A stretch of DNA of 64,000 bases from Phanerochaete sordida (GCA_019973155.2 BPQB01000030.1:62001-126000), one strand, 5' to 3'. Shown: positions 11,691-23,771, counted from the first letter of the stretch. Translations and numbers: made by a program. Notes: a model not told the origin generated them from the letters alone.

Positions 11691-13361
11691 ACTATCATAT
11701 GTCGTACATATACTATATTACTCGCACACACCGCCTTGCTGTGATCTCTGGTCGGTGCTCATTGTACATCAGAGAGGTACGTTACACCGGCACGCGAAAG
11801 CCTCTATACAATCACGCTCCTTTTCAAGCCGGATATATGCCGACCCTCTCAAATCTATGAACCTGAAGGAGCCCGAATACCTAACGACAAAACTTAGCTC
11901 ACTCCAGCAAGCATCGCGCGAATCGAGTCCCTGAGCTCCCGCCTATCAACCCATTTGGAACTCGTTTGCTATTTGCTGATTTTATATCGGCCTTTGTCCA
12001 CTATCAGTAGCATGAGAGCAGTCCTCGTCAAAAGTCCTGACCTCGGAAGGTGTCCTTTAGCTCCATGACTGAGCAGTCGTTTCGCAGCTACGACCTCACA
12101 AATGACAGGCCACCACTAATCCCTGTGCCGACTCTCTTCCTCCTACTCCGGGCTCTGCAACAGCCACTTCAACACTACTCACTTCACCACTGCCACAAGA
12201 GAAAACACCGTCGAGGGAAGTGTAGCTTCCGTTCCTGTATGACAGCGGACCGCGCTTTCATCACATTGGCGTGGCATCTCGGGTCGTCGAACTTCTAACA
12301 TTCCGGCTGAGTCTTGCTCTCACTACTACATTAGAAGTCTGACACAATACATGCCTTCAGCCTTCGCCCGTACGACGGACCGCGAGCCTTCCCCGTGAAG
12401 GGAGAGAAATCTTACGGAGCCTCCGTCCCATTCTCCATCAGTTCTTTTCCAACCCTTTTTGCCGAAACGGCGCAGTCCCTGTAGCGCGCTTCAGGGAATG
12501 AGATTGTACGAATGTGAGGCTGTAAATCGAAAGGAGGGTCAGTGGATGGAAGTTATCCAGCGACGCATGCCGAGCAAGACACGCTGCTTCCCGTCGGCTG
12601 AAAAAAGCAGCGCTCCGCTGGCGTACATGACAGAGCTACGGGGCATAGCCATCGCCTTCCGCACTGTAACGCATATGTGACCCCGTGAAATGGGACTCTC
12701 GCTGTCGATAACCGCGACCTAGCACCCGCGAAAAGTCTGCCAGCACGCAGAACTTCAGCGTGCCAGACCGCCCTGCCCGAGAAATCCAGGTTTCGTCTCA
12801 ATATGAGGTCTCGATATAAAGCACTTGCGCTGTACAAGAACTACGCTCCCGCTCCCACCCCCGCAGCCGACGCTGCGGCAGCAGGATGGCGGGCCCGTGC
12901 GTCAGTTTGGCCGTGTTAGGACCCGAAGCCTCCGCCTTCCAAACGCGGCGGGGGCGCAGGCGCCGCATTTTCGCGCCAGGCGCTGCGAACCGGGAACCAG
13001 GCGCCCGCCGACCGAGGCTCCGGGCGGCGGGCGGGCGCGGTACGCCTGGCGCGTCGCCCGCGGGAGGCACGCGGGAGGCACACGGGGCATTTTTCTATAC
13101 ATTGCGCAGACGGAGCCGGCCCAAGAATGATACTTTTTTGTCGTATGTGTACAGTTCCCGCTGTGCTGCGCGGCGTCCGACTGCAGCAGAGACGGCGCCC
13201 AGCGCGGAGCCGAGGAAGGCAATACTAAATAACCTAACATGATAAACAAGCTGGGGCGATGTCAGGACGCGTTTTCGTACAGACGACGGAGCGTGGCGTA
13301 CCCCTCCATACATCGCTAACAAGATATTACAACCACAGAAAGCCTTTGGTGGACCCGGAGC
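11691..13361. other. Gene-poor stretch, 1.7 kb
   Basis: No reading frame here matches a family I know, and no frame continues through plausible splice sites. 12840-13080 is very GC-rich. The right end is the 3' flank of the velvet gene. Confidence 0.5.
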
Positions 13362-15761
13362 CTAGTCGTCGTCGTCACTGAGCTCGTCTTCGTCGCTGTC
13401 GTCCTCGTCCCGTCGGCGCCGACGCCTGCGGCGTCCCCGAGTGTTGTCGGATGGGCCGGGGCTCCCATCCCCGCCGCCACCACGGCGCCGCTTGCGCTCC
13501 GTCTCGCGCAAGTTCAGGCGGACACCGAACATCGAAAGATGCTGCGACAATCATTGAGCACAAGCACATAACGCAACCATGCTCACGCACCTTGGTCAGA
13601 TCCGTTGAGGGACGGAGTCCAGGAAACTCCTTCGTGGAGTAGATCCGAAAGGGCCCGCCGTAGCATTCTGCGAGGACAGGGATCTCGGCCTTGCCCTGGA
13701 CCTTGCCGAAGATGTTGAACACGCGGTAGCGGAGGATGAAGCGGCCCTCATTCCTCACGGCGATGTCCTGTGGGAAATAGCGCGTAGGGTCAGCGGGAAT
13801 TCTGACGCAAGGGTGCGACAAGAAAGGCAGGACACCAATGATAATAAAGAGACACACGGACTGAGAAAACGAACATCAGCACTTTGCGGCCCATGTACTC
13901 GACGCTTTGCGATTGTGCGATCGTCGCGCCGGAGAGCGCTTCGGTGACCTTGTCGTTCTCGCGGATTTCGATGCTGTTCAGGTATGCGAGCACGCCCTCC
14001 GGGGCCTCGGGGCCAGCCCGCAGGGGCTTTCCCTCCTGCGACTCCGCGGCGGCACCGGGTGGTGGGGGTTGACCAGCGAGCTGGTGTGGAGGCGGCAGCA
14101 CCGTGGGTGGCTGTGGCGGAGGAAACGTGTAGGGAGCATGGGTATGCGGGGGCGGAGGCCCCGGTGGCAACGGAGGCAATGTCCGGTCTGAAAGTCCGCC
14201 GTGGGCGGGGAACTGCATCGGCGGCAATTGAAATCCCGAGGCATAAGTCGAGGAGTTGGGAGGATTCAGGGCCGATATGGGCGGCAGCGTGACTTGGCCA
14301 GTGCCGCTCGGTGGAGCAGGCGGTGGAAGGGTATACGGTCCGCTGTAGGAGTTGCTGGCGCCAGCGTGTGAAGACGCCGCAGAGAAAGGTGGGCTGACAG
14401 ACTGAGTCGCGTAAGAGAATGATGGGGAGGCCGCAGACGGCGTGGGCGTCGGAGAAGCAGAGGTTGGGGTAGAGAGCGCTCCCGTAGTCGCCGATCCAGG
14501 ACGCGTTCGCGAGTGCGACTTACGACGCCGCTTGTTTGGTCCTTCTGACGGATCGGCCGCCGCTTGCTCCTCTTGGGTCGCAACCTGGAAGAGGTCGATA
14601 TGACACAGAACACCAAATCCGCCCATGTCACTGCAACCAGCCTCGTGTCAACATTCAGTCCGGAATAGGCATTTGCTCACTCATAGCTGTCGAACTCTTT
14701 GTGTTCTTCGTAGGCAGTTCCTGGACGAAGAATATCATACAGTTTGAGTTGCACGACTGGAGGAGGATCGAGAGGACGTCTGTCCTTGCGTGCATATCTG
14801 GAATGGATGGGAATCAGCAACATGGACAAGGCGGTGTGGTGACACAGATGGTTCCGTCCGGGCAGCATCCAGCGCTCGGAAGAAGCAAGGCCACGATTGG
14901 AAAGCGCGATGTGGTACGCAAGCCCTTTCGAGTGCGGCTCCCAGGCAAGCCAGGATCCCCGGAGACAAGCGCGCTAGACAGCTGGTTCCAGGACACTGAG
15001 CAATGTCGTGCACCAGAGGAACGCGAGGACGAGAGAGGAGAGCAGGTCCCGTGATCGCGACCAATGCATGGGAAATGAATAAGACTTGCACGCCGAGGCC
15101 GAGTGCTCAGTCCAAGCGAAGCAGACGAGGACCACTATCCGTGAATGAGTCATGGACAAGGGCAGACGTCGTCAAACGAGCCTCGCTCCGTCCAGACGCA
15201 TGCAGAGCTGCGAAGCCGCATGCGCTTGGACGCGGCGACAGTGAAATGGGACTAGATTTGACCTTGACAGTTTCCATGCAGCGACTGGAGGGGATACAAG
15301 GGAAGATAACAATGGCGCCTGCAACAGAAGGAGCAATCGCAAGCACCGACAGTCGCGTCCAGTTCCACAGACGTGTGCAAGTCCAGGAACATAACAGGTG
15401 ACGTCGGCTGAGGGGAGCAGAGAGTGTACGACGTTTGCGCTTTCCAAGGGGTCGCCGGGACAGTGGCGGTCCAACCCGAACATAGCCAATCAAGGACAAT
15501 AGAACTCACTTTCTTCCCAGGTCCGCCTTCTGCAGCTCGATCAGCTCTGCTCGTATCGTGCGCCCCTTGAACTGGCCCTCAGAGAAGGTGACCGGGCAGC
15601 CGATGTCGTCGCGCGTGGAATGGAGGACAGGCTGGGGACATGATCGATGATGCGTCGCTTGGACTCGGGAACGCCGGGGGGCTTACCTGGCTCCTCGCCG
15701 TCGACATCGCCGTGAACTCCTGGAGGCTGGGGAGCGGGCCCCCTCGCGGACGGTTGAGCAT
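13362..15761 (-). CDS. Velvet-domain transcriptional regulator, VosA/VelB group (about 479 aa)
   Basis: Fungal DNA-binding regulator that links development, sporulation and secondary metabolism. Exons on the minus strand: 15687-15761, 15510-15631, 14681-14797, 13862-14630, 13591-13767, 13362-13541 (1440 nt). The velvet fold is split. The first half has RTIRAELIELQKADLG and KYARKDRRPLDPPPVVQL (residues about 50-85). A Pro/Ser-rich insert of roughly 200 residues follows. The second half has GRKVLMFVFSDIAVRNEGRF and STKEFPGLRPSTDLTKHLS. The tail is basic then acidic (KRRRGGGG, DEDDSDEDELSDDDD). A Pro-rich insert inside the domain is known from VelB; the STKEFPGL block also fits VosA, so I do not choose. 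Intron 2 is 712 bases long. The start at 15761 is the first ATG; the frame is open upstream without another. Confidence 0.9.
14798..15509 (-). other. Unusually long intron (712 b) in the velvet gene
   Basis: Donor gtgagt (rc at 15504-15509) and acceptor ...attccag (rc at 14798). The flanking codons rejoin as LGRKYARKDRRP, which is the continuous velvet motif. Other introns in the window are mostly 45-60 bases. The interior has a 132-codon open frame on the plus strand (15003-15401), but it resembles no known protein. Confidence 0.7.
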
Positions 15762-18069
15762 GGCGGGCGGGGGGCGCTGGGCGACGTGCGCGGGGGATGG
15801 TCGTGGTTGCAGTTCAAGAGCGGGTGCGGGGACGCTGTGTTCACCCGACGGCGATAATATTCTGATCGTCGACGCCCTGCGCGCTGGGTACCGGGGCGAC
15901 GGCGGGAAGGGGGGTGGCTCGTGCGAGGGCGCTCCCGGAGCAACCACGCTATTTAAGTCTTTGTTTCAAGCGACGGTAACAAATGGGACTTATCGCCGCT
16001 GACTCAGGCCTTTTATTTCGTGCTTACACGCCACTTATCTTATCAGCCCGCCACGCTTACCCGCATACAGATCGAGGTACAATCGCACCGACCGAACCGG
16101 TACAACGGCTCCGCCCACGTAGAGTTTACTCCCACCTCGCAAGGTCCTGGCTCCTGCTACCGACGCTAGTGCGTTTCAGGCATGTCCAGGTGCACAGCAC
16201 ATGCCCCGACAGCCCCGACTCGCCTCCGTACGCGGCCATGTGCATCCTCTGCGGCGTCGCCTGCGACGGGTCTCGTCCCGAGGGCGGTGCGGGGCCCCCA
16301 CGCACGCAGCGGTCCAGGAAACACACCCTCCTCGCTTGCCAGCGACAATCTCCGGGGGCAGAGATGCCTCCCATTTCCGCTGCCGGCGCGCGATGGCGCG
16401 ATGCCCCGAGCCTGTCCGGCCGCGCGCACGCAGGGGGGCACGCGGCGCCGGCCAGACACGCCCCGTCACAAGGTCTGCACGCCGCTGCTTCTTCCGCCGC
16501 CCCAGACGCTGAGCGCGGAGCCCTGCCAGGCAGTCCCATTGTGCACCCGCGGAAGCGAACCCGCCGCTCCCGCGCGAGCGCCGTGCGCGCGTCCTGGCGG
16601 CTGGCGGCGCTGCGTGGTCCGACCGGGGCCCCTGCCCTGCTCCTCGAAGCTGTGTCGCGCCGGCCAAGGAGCCGTCGCAAGCAGCTGCGGTGGCGCAGGC
16701 GGGATGGGCACAGGGCGCAGCGTGCTGCGTCCGCATGTCGTGCTGCCGCTTCTGTGGCCGCCCGTGCCAAGGGTGCGTTCTCTAACGCAATCGCCTGCGC
16801 CCACCCTGCGAGCGTAGATCCTCCGGTACCGCGCACACGCCGCGCAGCGCACTAGGTTCCTCGGGGCAGGCGCGCCCCGGGCCCCGTTCCGCGCAAGGCT
16901 AAGGCTAAGGCTAATCGCTGCTCGCAGCCAGGGCACCGTCGGAGGCACATTGGGGCATCTGACCGGTGAATCTTGCCTCCATTCCTCGAAGTGCACTAGA
17001 GCCACTGCGTCCGGGGCCGCGCACCCAGTGCAACCTATGGAGCCCATTCAGCGGGGGCAATTGCGAGGCGTGCACCTGCCGGGCTCGTCCTGCGCGTCCG
17101 GCCGCGGCCCTGCCCAACTCTGTGCGCCAGTAACTCGATGCGCGAACTCCGAGATGACGACGCCACTGGTCACGCTGGCGCGCCGCCAGCCCAATCGCCG
17201 CAGGATGCACGCGCGGCACGACGGCGTTCTCACCCCAGGCCCACCCCAGATCTGAGGGTAGCCACGCTGCCCACGATCCCCTTCTCGGTGGTGGAAGTAG
17301 CCTGGTCAGATTCAGCGATCGTCATAGACTACAACAGCCCTGGAATTGTGGCGTCCGCACCGTTTGCATTAATTGTTCAGAATGCAGCCGATTGCCTCAG
17401 TTCCGTTCGAGATCATCAGCGAGGAAGCCCTCTGCTCTGTGCCTGAGAACTCCGCCAGGCAAACGCATTCGCACAGCAGGACAATCGCCTTGTACTCTGC
17501 ATTGTTATGACTGTGAACTGCTTCCCAGACGGAACACCAAACGTTCTTGCTGCTCGCTTCGCCTGACAGCCGAAAGCTAGTCCTTATTGTGCGATGACTT
17601 GTCTGGGAACGCGGCGACAGCCACAGGCGCGGCGAAGCGGGAACGCCTGACCCCAGGAACGTACAGCCGTCCGGGCGCATGGCGTAGCATTATTGATACT
17701 GATGTTCGACGGAAAGCATTGTGACCTGACACGTTTGGGGTCGATTCTAACGGGGATGAAACCTGCGCGATGCTAGATACAAGATCTCGTCGCGCTGGGA
17801 TATTCGGCGTGCAACCGTATCCTTCGGAGAAACCCGCAGACGGTGCAGCTATGAGCCATAAGTGCATAAGGGCTTAGATAGCGTACATGGAGAGCACCGG
17901 CCGTGGATGTATGAAGGGAGCCAGCTGGTATGTCGGAGAAAGTGCAAGCCGCCAGGCGGGATGAGGTCGTGCGGACCGAGACTAATCGCATCGGTACGAT
18001 GTAGTATGCGTACATGGGGAGAATTTTGGAAAGGCATCCTCAGCAGCCCGAGAGAGAAAGGATCCAAAT
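15762..18069. other. Gene-poor, GC-rich stretch, 2.3 kb
   Basis: 16180-16880 is extremely GC-rich and open in several frames on both strands (up to 290 codons). That pattern is expected from base composition alone; none of the translations looks like a protein family. Near 16894-16911 is a threefold aaggct repeat. A TATA-like tatttaa at 15950-15956 (minus-strand ttaaata) could serve the velvet gene. Confidence 0.5.
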
Positions 18070-18723
18070 CTAGAACTGTATTTCGAGCATAGCGGTGAGT
18101 ACACATCCCGTACAGAAGGAGAAGTTTGCGTACGCGAAGAGGTTGGAAGAACCACTTGTTCTTGCCGCTCGCGTACCTCTCCTCCAGCTGCTTCTTGATC
18201 AGCTTCTTGGCGTCCTCACGCTGTGAGGGCTCCTTGAAGGTCTCGGACTGAACGGAACCCTTGAGGCTCTCGAGCTCAAGGGCGTAACGGGTGGGGAAGA
18301 GGTGCGAGTAGTTGACAACCTGTAAGTTAAAGTGCGCTTTCAGCCTCCATATTGCGTCGAACAAAATCGTAGCCTGCGCACCTTGATGAAAGGCTTGACC
18401 TTGCTCCTCTTCGCAAGCTTCTTCGCACCCATACGCTTGGTGACCTTCAATGGGTAGCGCTCGATGCCGGCAACGATGGCGTGGGGGTAGGGGCGCTCCT
18501 TGGTGCCCTCGTCGAGCTGCTTGATCACGACGACCTTCTTGCCCGCCTGGCGGCCGGACAGCACGATGGCGACCTATGACACCGCAGAAATCCACGCTCA
18601 GCTCTCCGGGCCTCCGCTAACCACAGTCAACCGACATGCACACCTTTCCGGGCTTGTATACTACGAGCATAGTTTCAGCATAGGTTCGACATGCAAAAGC
18701 GGCGGGTACGCACCTCGAACCAT
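18070..18723 (-). CDS. RPL27: Cytosolic 60S ribosomal protein eL27 (136 aa)
   Basis: Component of the cytosolic large ribosomal subunit. Minus-strand exons: 18714-18723, 18644-18660, 18382-18573, 18134-18319, 18070-18075 (411 nt, 136 aa, the size of yeast and human eL27). The sequence reads [18 protein letters not shown], then [39 protein letters not shown] and [18 protein letters not shown], ending [12 protein letters not shown]. Exon 1 is ten bases, exon 2 seventeen, and the last exon is six (Phe plus stop). An ATG at 18670 would give an in-frame MLVVYKPGK, but splicing from 18723 restores the canonical MVxVYKPGK start. Confidence 0.95.
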
Positions 18724-20548
18724 GTCTTGAGGTGGCGGGGCGGGGCGTCGGCGTCGAGGCGTTCCTTACCGTTTCTTGCGCCTCACTCGCCGCCTGGTCA
18801 CAGCGCGTCACGTTTTCAGCCACCCGGCGTTTGCCGACGGTACTGCACAGTTCCTTATTTAAATTATCTGCGCGCCTAAGTCGTCCAATTGACGCGCCCA
18901 CTCGTTGACGCCGTTGTCGCCGTCGCTGTTGCCGGCGGTGTGCTCAATGCTATGCTCGATGTTCAACTTACTTGAAGGCGAAGCGTGCCTCAGCGCTGTA
19001 ACGCCGAGGTCTGAATCACGATTCTCGCTGTATAGTTTCTGCACCGTCGGATAGCACTGAGGTATGTCTGCGATGACTGCGGTCCTTACGGACATTATTA
19101 AATTTGTAGATCGGCCGACCGCACTTCGGTCACTGCGAGAGCATAGCGAGTAGGTATACGTGATGTCTCGCAAACGAGTTCATGTTCATATGTGCGCCTC
19201 CTTGGCTGACCTCGTACATGGACGAAACGCGACGCCCGTGTACTATCATCTCGGGCTGTTCGGAGAATGTGAGTGCTTCACCGGTCCATATCGATGCGCC
19301 GCTGCTCACTTTGCAAAAAGGCAGTACTTAGCGGGAGTTGCTCAAGCGACCCTGCTTGCTGAGACTTGCTGGGGGCATCTGACGCACACAACGACCTCCG
19401 TCCTCTCGGAGGTCCGAACGTCCTCGGCTGCCAGGCACCCGTGGTCTCTAATTGTCACCGACTGGCCTCGGATGCTGAAGGTGCCGAGATATGGTGTGTG
19501 CGTCAGTTATACGCCTCAGGGCGGCGTGTGGCGCGGCAGAGCAACGGCTGACGGAGCCTCCTATGGATGGTCTTGACGTCTGTTTACGCGATAGCAGTGG
19601 AGAAATGCGACATGGCGAGCAGCTGTATGGAATGCGGCAGCAATGCCGGTTGCTTCGTGTGAGTATTGTGTTCTTCTTGCGTCTCGAACATGACGGACGA
19701 AATTTACTCGAGACGAACGGTCGAATTACAGATATCGTAGGACCCTTGGCATTGTTGAGCAAGCCACACGTCCCACAGCAATATCATCCCTTCCAGACTG
19801 GTTCTCTAACGTGCGGCATGCATGTTCCACAAATATGCCCTGCCTCCGCCCCGCGGCTGGAACCGCCGCCGGCGCTGGATACTCGAGGGACTTAGTCACG
19901 AATGTGACTCAACCCACGGGCACTATGCACAGAGACTTGAAGCAGAGCGGCCGCTACACTCACTCATGCTTGCCCCACTTCGCTTGTTAGCAAAGTAAAC
20001 ATCTTCGCTGCGGCAAAATCTCAAGCTGGTCACTCTACGAAGCAAACCCGCGTGGTGCTCACTCCTTCCGTTCTAGCTGTTGGTCTGAAGCATGGTACAC
20101 ATGCTCCAGCGGCGACAGGGGCACCTTGGGCTTGACAAAACCTCAGCGCCGCAGTGTTTCCGGCGTTCGCCGTTCCCTGAATACTGTCGCGTACGTATGT
20201 ACTATACCCCTCTAGTACGCCCCTCCATGACAATCATTTCACAGAAGCCAACCGCGGCCAGGGTCCCCCGTCGTAAATAAGACACAGTAAGCGACAAACT
20301 ACCCCCACCACGAAAACGAAAGAACGAGGAGAAGAAATGCAGGGTGGAGACTATGCGCAGGGCTCGCGCGCCGCACGACTAGCACGCTCGGACGGCGGGA
20401 TCCACCTCGAACAACTCCGTTCTGCACCAGCGGCGACATTGTAGTCCCGGCGCGCGTCCAGCATGCAAAATCCTTCGCTTCTGCATACCGGCTGCCGTCA
20501 AGGGTCTCGATGAATGCTCTGACACACATCTCAACAACGTGCGCTGCT

Positions 20549-20568
20549 CGCCGAAATATTCGTGTCGC
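20549..20568 (+). promoter_or_regulatory. Shared 20-base promoter element, oxidase A copy
   Basis: The sequence cgccgaaatattcgtgtcgc matches the B and C elements at 16 of 20 bases or better and ends seven bases before the TATA box. It is likely a regulatory site for the oxidase family; the binding factor is unknown. Confidence 0.5.
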
Positions 20569-20575
20569 TCATGGC

Positions 20576-20583
20576 TTATAAGG
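20576..20583 (+). promoter_or_regulatory. TATA box of FAD oxidase A
   Basis: TTATAAGG, 65 bases before the ATG at 20649. The same octamer sits 60-65 bases before the start codons of oxidases B and C. Confidence 0.6.
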
Positions 20584-20648
20584 CTCTATGACTGTGCTAC
20601 TAGCCTGCCAGATACATCTGTGCTAACCACCGAGTCCTCAAGTACTCC

Positions 20649-22666
20649 ATGCGCTGCACAACCCTTGCCATCGCCCTGCTCGCCGGGTTCACCGTCGCCG
20701 GTGCTGCGCCGAATGCTACCGCTACCTGCCTCCAGATCGTCACTGTGATCTCGAACACGTCCGCCGTGTTCTGGCCGGGTACGGCGCATTGGACTTTGTG
20801 TTCGCATACGCGAGCTAACATTAGCCACCAGGAACCCCGAGTTACAATAATGACACCCATCACTGGGCTAACTCCAGCTCTGCTGAGTCCGCATGCTCTG
20901 TCGAGCCCGGCTCTGCGCAGGACGTGGGGAAGATCGTGGGTTCAGCCGGCCTCGCCTCTGATCGTACGGCTCACCGTCACTACAGCTGCAAATCCTTGGG
21001 AGCACGATGACTCCCTTCGCTGTGAGTGGCGGCTTGTCATCGTGGTGGCATCCGTCTCACTAACGCGGCTGCAGGTCAAGGGTGGCGGACATGCCACCAA
21101 CCCCGGTTTCTCCTCGACAAGCGGCGTGCAGATTGCGATGACCCGCTTCAACAACGTCACGTACAACCGCACGGCGAACACGGTCGACTACGGCACGGGC
21201 CTCTTCTGGGAGGACGTTTACAAGGCCTTAGAGAAAGACAAAGTGAATGTCGTTGGAGGCCGCGTTACTGGTGTTGGCGTTGGAGGGCTCAGTCTTGGCG
21301 GAGGTCAGTCGTCGCGCAGGACATAGTGACAGCTTGAACTTCTCTGATGTGAGGCACGTAGGGTATTCGTGGCTCACAAACCAGCACGGGCTCACGGTCG
21401 ACAATATCGTGGGCTTCGAGATCGTCCTGCCAGATGGGAAGGTCACTGAGGTGACGGAAAAGGACAACGCGGACCTCTTCTTCAGCGTTATGGTGCGCCT
21501 ATCTGTGGCTCCAATGCTGGCGTGCATATGTGCTGAATTTTGGATATACAGGGAGGCTACAATAATTTTGTGTGTGGTTCACGGAGTCTGTTCGTCCGCA
21601 CCACGCCTTACATCTGCGCAGGGTATCGTCACCCGGATCACCGCCAACGCCTACCCTCAGGGCCAAGTTTGGGTGCGCTCCGGGCGGTCGTGTCCCTCGA
21701 GGCCCCGTCACTGACATTGCCATCAAGGGCGGAGTTTCTGTTATTGAAGACAAAGGACGAAACTGGGACGATTTGAGCGATGCTACCATCAAATTCCAGA
21801 ACAAAGTTACGGACCGCAAGGCTCAAGTCTTGCCGGCCTACAACGTTTGGAATGGAAAAGTACGTGCTCTACCTCATGCTATAAGCTATAGGCGTTCACA
21901 TGACAACCTGCCCCAGGGTCTAGCTACCGTCATTGTGTTCTACGACGGTCCAATTCCCCCTAAAGGCATGTTTGACGATTTCCTATCGATCCCTGACGTT
22001 GGCTTTCTTCGGAACATCTCCTCTCGTTCGTTCTCAGAATTTGTGGAGGCGATTCCAGTTGATGAGGCTGGCACTCCATCTCGGTAAGCACCACATATTG
22101 TCCACTAAGAAGCAGGTCGCTGAAATTGGGCACAGTGCCGTTTTTAACACTGTTTCACTCACGGACTTCTCGCCAACTCTGATGAAGGCTATCGTCAACG
22201 AGACTAGGGTGTGCCAACTTCAATCTTCTCTCACCGTCACAGTGATTAAGCCCCAGCGCAGTTCTGGGCAGGGAATCTCACGCCCGCCTCCGCCACCTTC
22301 ATCTCGTATGATATCGAGCTCTTCCTGCCGGACCTCTTCACGCATGGACCGGCGAATAGGACGGCATACCCGCCGACGCGCAAGCCCGGGCTACTCCCGC
22401 TCAACATGTACTACTCGTGGACCGCAGAAGTAAACGACACGCGCATGGTGGATGCTATCAAAGAGAGCGCAGCACACATCAAAGCTCTCGCGGTCGCCGA
22501 GGGCCAGGACGTCGCGCATGCGCCTGTGTACGGCAACTACGCTGTGTCCGGCACGCCGGTGGAGGACATCTTCGGAGCACACCTCCAGAGGATGCGCGAC
22601 ACCAAGAAGCGCATTGACCCCAACAATGTCATGGGGCTGACCGGCGGGTGGAAGGTCACGGTGTAA
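20649..22666 (+). CDS. Secreted FAD-dependent oxidase, BBE/VAO type, copy A (491 aa)
   Basis: FAD-binding PCMH-type oxidoreductase with a C-terminal BBE segment. Relatives oxidise sugars, alcohols or natural products and make H2O2. Exons: 20649-20778, 20832-20935, 20986-21021, 21075-21303, 21362-21492, 21552-21569, 21622-21672, 21728-21859, 21917-22083, 22136-22208, 22262-22666 (1476 nt). An N-terminal signal peptide (MRCTTLAIALLAGFTVAGA) points to secretion. VKGGGHATN carries His96, the expected 8-alpha-histidyl FAD attachment. The cysteine used for a second FAD bond in berberine bridge enzyme is absent: the aligned loop reads GGRVTGVGVGG. The C-terminus has VYGNYAVSGTPV and KKRIDPNNVMG, typical BBE motifs. 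The third intron uses a weak donor (gtgggt) in this copy. The substrate is unknown. Confidence 0.92.
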
Positions 22667-23657
22667 CTTTCTGTACCTTTGAACGGCGACTCTTGGTCTT
22701 CTGCGTTCGTTGAGGGTAACTATCGAACCCGGCTGGTGTCGCTCATTTACATCTTTTCACCGAGGGGCACAGTTAACACTGTCAGGGCAGGGACTTAATA
22801 TCACATAATGGGCTCAGCGCGAGCCAAGCATTCAGGAGCATCGCAGAGAGCCACAGGAGCTGGAATTCATTTTGTAAGGTTCTCGACATCAAGGCTTAGC
22901 AGTCTCGAAACAGGTACGCAGCTTGGCCAAACCATGGCGCTCCACCCGACGCGGGGCATAGTTGCTCGGGCAAGTGTCTGCTCTCGACCTCCGTCGCCTA
23001 CACTATGGGCTCAGGAAAGTCTTCTCATTGAGACCCTCAAGCTCAGGCCCAAACCTTGCCAGCAAGCCAATGTCCGCCAATGCACAACGGTCGCTGATCT
23101 TCGGTCTTTCAAATAAGCTCCCCAATGATACGATTTGGGCAACCTACGTAGCACAGAAAATGCTGCTTCACCCACCCATACTCATTCGCATCTAGGACGC
23201 GAGTGTGCGACGCCCCCTCGGTAGACGCGAGCGTTGCCACTTCCCGCGTTTGATCACGTACAGTACGTCTCCGCGATGATCTCTGTCACGACCCTTGGTG
23301 ATTATCAATTGCCAGCGGGTTCACACAGGCACACGTAGGACGCTCAGCGTATACAACACGCACAAGTCGACAAATCATGCCGACAGTCGACGCGCGCGGC
23401 GGGCCGAGCAGAAGCACTGACCAGGATGGTGGGTATGCGCAGCGCGAGCGCGCCGCGGACGGCGTTCGTCGTCGGGCAGCGTTGGCCACCTCGAACGATG
23501 TTATAACTCTGCAGCCCGTCGGGGCGACGGACCAATCGCGACATGCGTGCGTAACGCAGCATCATTCGTTTCTACCTGCTCGCTGATCGGGACAACGCAC
23601 CAGGGCCGTGATGAATGTGCTTACGCAGTCGCCATCACCGCGAAATTGGCCTCGCCT

Positions 23658-23677
23658 CGCCGAAATAATCGTATGAC
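23658..23677 (+). promoter_or_regulatory. Shared 20-base promoter element, oxidase B copy
   Basis: The sequence cgccgaaataatcgtatgac differs from the C copy at two positions. It lies 25 bases upstream of TTTATAAGG at 23703. Confidence 0.55.
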
Positions 23678-23702
23678 GGCCGCGTAGCAAACGCGCTCGC
23701 TG

Positions 23703-23711
23703 TTTATAAGG
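23703..23711 (+). promoter_or_regulatory. TATA box of FAD oxidase B
   Basis: TTTATAAGG, 60 bases before the ATG at 23772; conserved with copies A and C. Confidence 0.6.
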
Positions 23712-23771
23712 TCCTCCTGTGGTGATCCAGGTCCGTCAAACGCATCCGTGCTCGTCGCTGGGTCCTCAGGT

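Larger units (their letters stand above)
18724..20648. other. Gene-poor stretch, 1.9 kb
   Basis: This contains the eL27 promoter at its left and the FAD-oxidase A promoter at its right. The longest frame (19160-19576, 138 codons) has no recognisable domain and no consistent splice partners. Part of 20340-20530 resembles the upstream regions of oxidases B and C. Confidence 0.45.
22667..23771. promoter_or_regulatory. Intergenic between oxidases A and B; long B upstream region
   Basis: No coding exon is seen. From about 23270 to 23771 the DNA is clearly similar to the region upstream of oxidase C (53940 to about 54430, opposite strand). One shared block is gctcgctgatcgggacaa. Confidence 0.6.

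Noticed and set aside
15983..16855. A 290-codon plus-strand frame overlapping a 236-codon minus-strand frame
   Set aside because: Both frames arise from extreme GC content; the translations are Arg/Ala/Pro-rich without any domain, and no splice structure supports them.
16894..16911. Threefold aaggct repeat, telomere-like
   Set aside because: It is not the TTAGGG/CCCTAA telomere unit and too short to mean more than a chance tandem repeat.
19160..19576. A 138-codon plus-strand frame
   Set aside because: No family resemblance, no splice partners and no conserved upstream signal.
21661..21728. Apparent frameshift in oxidase A after GQVW (also in B and C)
   Set aside because: All three copies show the same pattern, explained by an intron starting gt right after the Trp codon and ending ag before GGC; the frame is restored as GQVW-GG.
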